The notes beneath the pieces are model-generated. The model saw only the letters and a list, made by a program, of their open reading frames with translations. It was not told the origin of the DNA and searched no databases. From the NCBI RefSeq assembly GCF_013204885.1, contig NZ_JABMKX010000006.1, forward strand, positions 186,001 to 250,000: a stretch of 64,000 nt of DNA, given 5' to 3'. This document shows positions 62,389 through 64,000 of this stretch, piece after piece. The stretch comes from Paenibacillus tritici (GTDB taxonomy: Bacteria > Bacillota > Bacilli > Paenibacillales > Paenibacillaceae). The stretch's first letter is position 1, and each line of letters begins with the position of its first letter. The position numbers and the translations under genes are program-made.

Positions 62389-63663
62389 ATGGAGATGGTA
62401 AGAGTTGTTTTTTTGACGGTGTTTATGTTCTTTGTTCTGGTGACTGTCCATGAATGGGGACATTATTATTTTGCCAAACGCGCCGGAATCCTTGTACGGG
62501 AATTTGCTATCGGTTTCGGTCCGAAACTGTTCTCTTATAAACGCGGTGAAACCCAGTTCACGCTTCGCCTGCTGCCTTTTGGGGGATATGCCCGGATGGC
62601 CGGCGAGGACCCGGAGATGGTTGAGATTGGCCCCGGGCAGACGATTGCCGTCCGGCTGGGTCAGGATAACAAGGTGAAGAATATTTACCTCGATTCTCTG
62701 GATACGCGCAGAAATGTGATACGCGGGGAAGCGCAGTTCACCGATCTTGAGAATGAGCTGAAGATCCGTCTTGATGTGGACGGCGAAGTCACCACGTATG
62801 ATGTGAACCCACAGGCGATGATGATCAAAGGCACCCAGCAGACGCAAATTGCACCTAAGGACCGGCAATTCGGCAGCAAAACCGTAGGTCAGCGCGCTAT
62901 AGCGATCCTGGCTGGTCCAGTGATGAACTTCATTCTTGCGTTCGTGCTGTTCGCACTGCATTTGCAGATGGCCGGTATTCCGGTCGAGAATCCGACTTAT
63001 GTGAAGATCGGTGAAGTCAGTGAAGGAATGCCTGCTCAGGAAGCCGGTCTGCAGAAAGGGGACATCGTCGTCTCAGTGAACGGTCAAGCGATCGGCGGCG
63101 ATTATCAGAAGATGATCAAGCTCACCTCTGCCTCCAAAGGCAAAGAGATGAACTGGACGCTGCAGCGTGGCAGTGAGACCCTTAATGTGGCCATGATTCC
63201 CCGCGGAATGGAAGGGGAGGAGGGCGGCAAAGTCGGAATCACACCTGATCTACCTACCCGTAAGGCCGGTCCAGGGGAGACGATTACCAAGTCTGGTACG
63301 GCTATGGTGGACACGACCAAGCTGATCTTCATCGGCTTCAAGCAGCTGATCAACAAATTTAATATGGATGATATCTCCGGACCGGTCGGTACCTTCCAGT
63401 TGACAGGGCAGATTGCCCAGCAGGGGATTCAATACCTGACCTATTGGGCGGCTATTCTCAGCCTGTATCTGGGGATCTTCAATCTCCTGCCGATTCCTGC
63501 CCTGGATGGCAGCCGGCTCGTATTTCTCGGGGTTGAGGCGTTACGCGGTAAGCCGGTGGACCCGAGCAGGGAAGGCATGGTCCATTTTGTAGGATTTGCC
63601 CTGCTGTTCCTGGTGATGATTGCTGTTACTTATAATGATATTTTACGCCTCATAAGCGGCTGA
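62389..63663 (+). CDS. rasP: Site-2 intramembrane metalloprotease RasP (RseP)
   Basis: This is a 424-residue multi-pass protease. The zinc motif HEWGH is at 21-25 in the first membrane helix and the third metal ligand is in NLLPIPALDGSR. A single PDZ domain lies between about 195 and 285 (VSEGMPAQEAGLQKGDIVVSVNGQAI). It cleaves anti-sigma factors and signal-peptide remnants. It is somewhat longer than many Gram-positive homologues because of an insert at about 65-130. Confidence 0.96.
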   Translation: MEMVRVVFLTVFMFFVLVTVHEWGHYYFAKRAGILVREFAIGFGPKLFSYKRGETQFTLRLLPFGGYARMAGEDPEMVEIGPGQTIAVRLGQDNKVKNIYLDSLDTRRNVIRGEAQFTDLENELKIRLDVDGEVTTYDVNPQAMMIKGTQQTQIAPKDRQFGSKTVGQRAIAILAGPVMNFILAFVLFALHLQMAGIPVENPTYVKIGEVSEGMPAQEAGLQKGDIVVSVNGQAIGGDYQKMIKLTSASKGKEMNWTLQRGSETLNVAMIPRGMEGEEGGKVGITPDLPTRKAGPGETITKSGTAMVDTTKLIFIGFKQLINKFNMDDISGPVGTFQLTGQIAQQGIQYLTYWAAILSLYLGIFNLLPIPALDGSRLVFLGVEALRGKPVDPSREGMVHFVGFALLFLVMIAVTYNDILRLISG

Positions 63664-63692
63664 TTGATGTCATATCATTGTTTATCCCGTGA

Positions 63693-64000
<308 letters not shown>

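Overview
This window is chromosomal DNA of a Gram-positive, endospore-former-type Bacillales bacterium, most probably Paenibacillus or a close relative. The gene order follows the Bacillus subtilis trmD-rplS-rbgA-rnhB-ylqG-ylqH-sucCD-dprA-topA-trmFO-hslVU-fla/che-rpsB-tsf-pyrH-frr-uppS-cdsA-dxr-rasP-proS backbone almost gene for gene. Shine-Dalgarno sites are strong (AGGAGG) and GTG and TTG starts are common. No tools were used; gene identities rest on protein motifs and synteny.

Layout. (1) 1-4.4 kb: the 3' end of trmD, then an accessory interval that separates trmD from rplS, which are adjacent in B. subtilis. It holds a tRNA-Pro(GGG), an unassigned structured RNA transcribed divergently from it, a tiny tRNA-flanked element carrying a type I toxin-antitoxin locus, and small membrane, lipoprotein and zinc-ribbon proteins. 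(2) 4.4-10.3 kb: rplS with its own promoter and leader, lepB, rbgA, rnhB, and the FliK-like ylqG with a decapeptide repeat tract, followed by ylqH. (3) 10.3-14.9 kb: an accessory insert relative to B. subtilis (yraN family, zinc-ribbon protein, metallophosphatase, comM, ohr/ohrR). (4) 15.2-24.3 kb: sucCD, dprA, topA, trmFO, hslV, hslU; xerC (codV) and codY, expected here, are absent. (5) 24.7-56.3 kb: one large flagellar/chemotaxis operon from flgB to sigD plus four downstream small or auxiliary genes. It encodes rod, MS ring, C ring, export apparatus, hook and hook-length control, the FlhF/FlhG placement GTPase and ATPase, CheB/A/W/C/D and the flagellar sigma factor. (6) 56.4-64 kb: rpsB, tsf, pyrH, frr, uppS, cdsA, dxr, rasP and the start of an archaeal-type proS.

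Within the fla/che operon most genes overlap by 4 nt or are separated by less than 30 nt, so they are probably translationally coupled. One clear exception is a strong intrinsic terminator between flgE and swrD.

The most unusual feature is at 1538-2014. A perfect 48-bp duplication of the 3' half of tRNA-Pro, starting in the anticodon loop as tyrosine-recombinase att sites often do, brackets about 380 bp. That interval contains only a 27-codon holin-like toxin gene and a convergent antisense RNA unit, with no integrase. It looks like a minimal or remnant integrative element.
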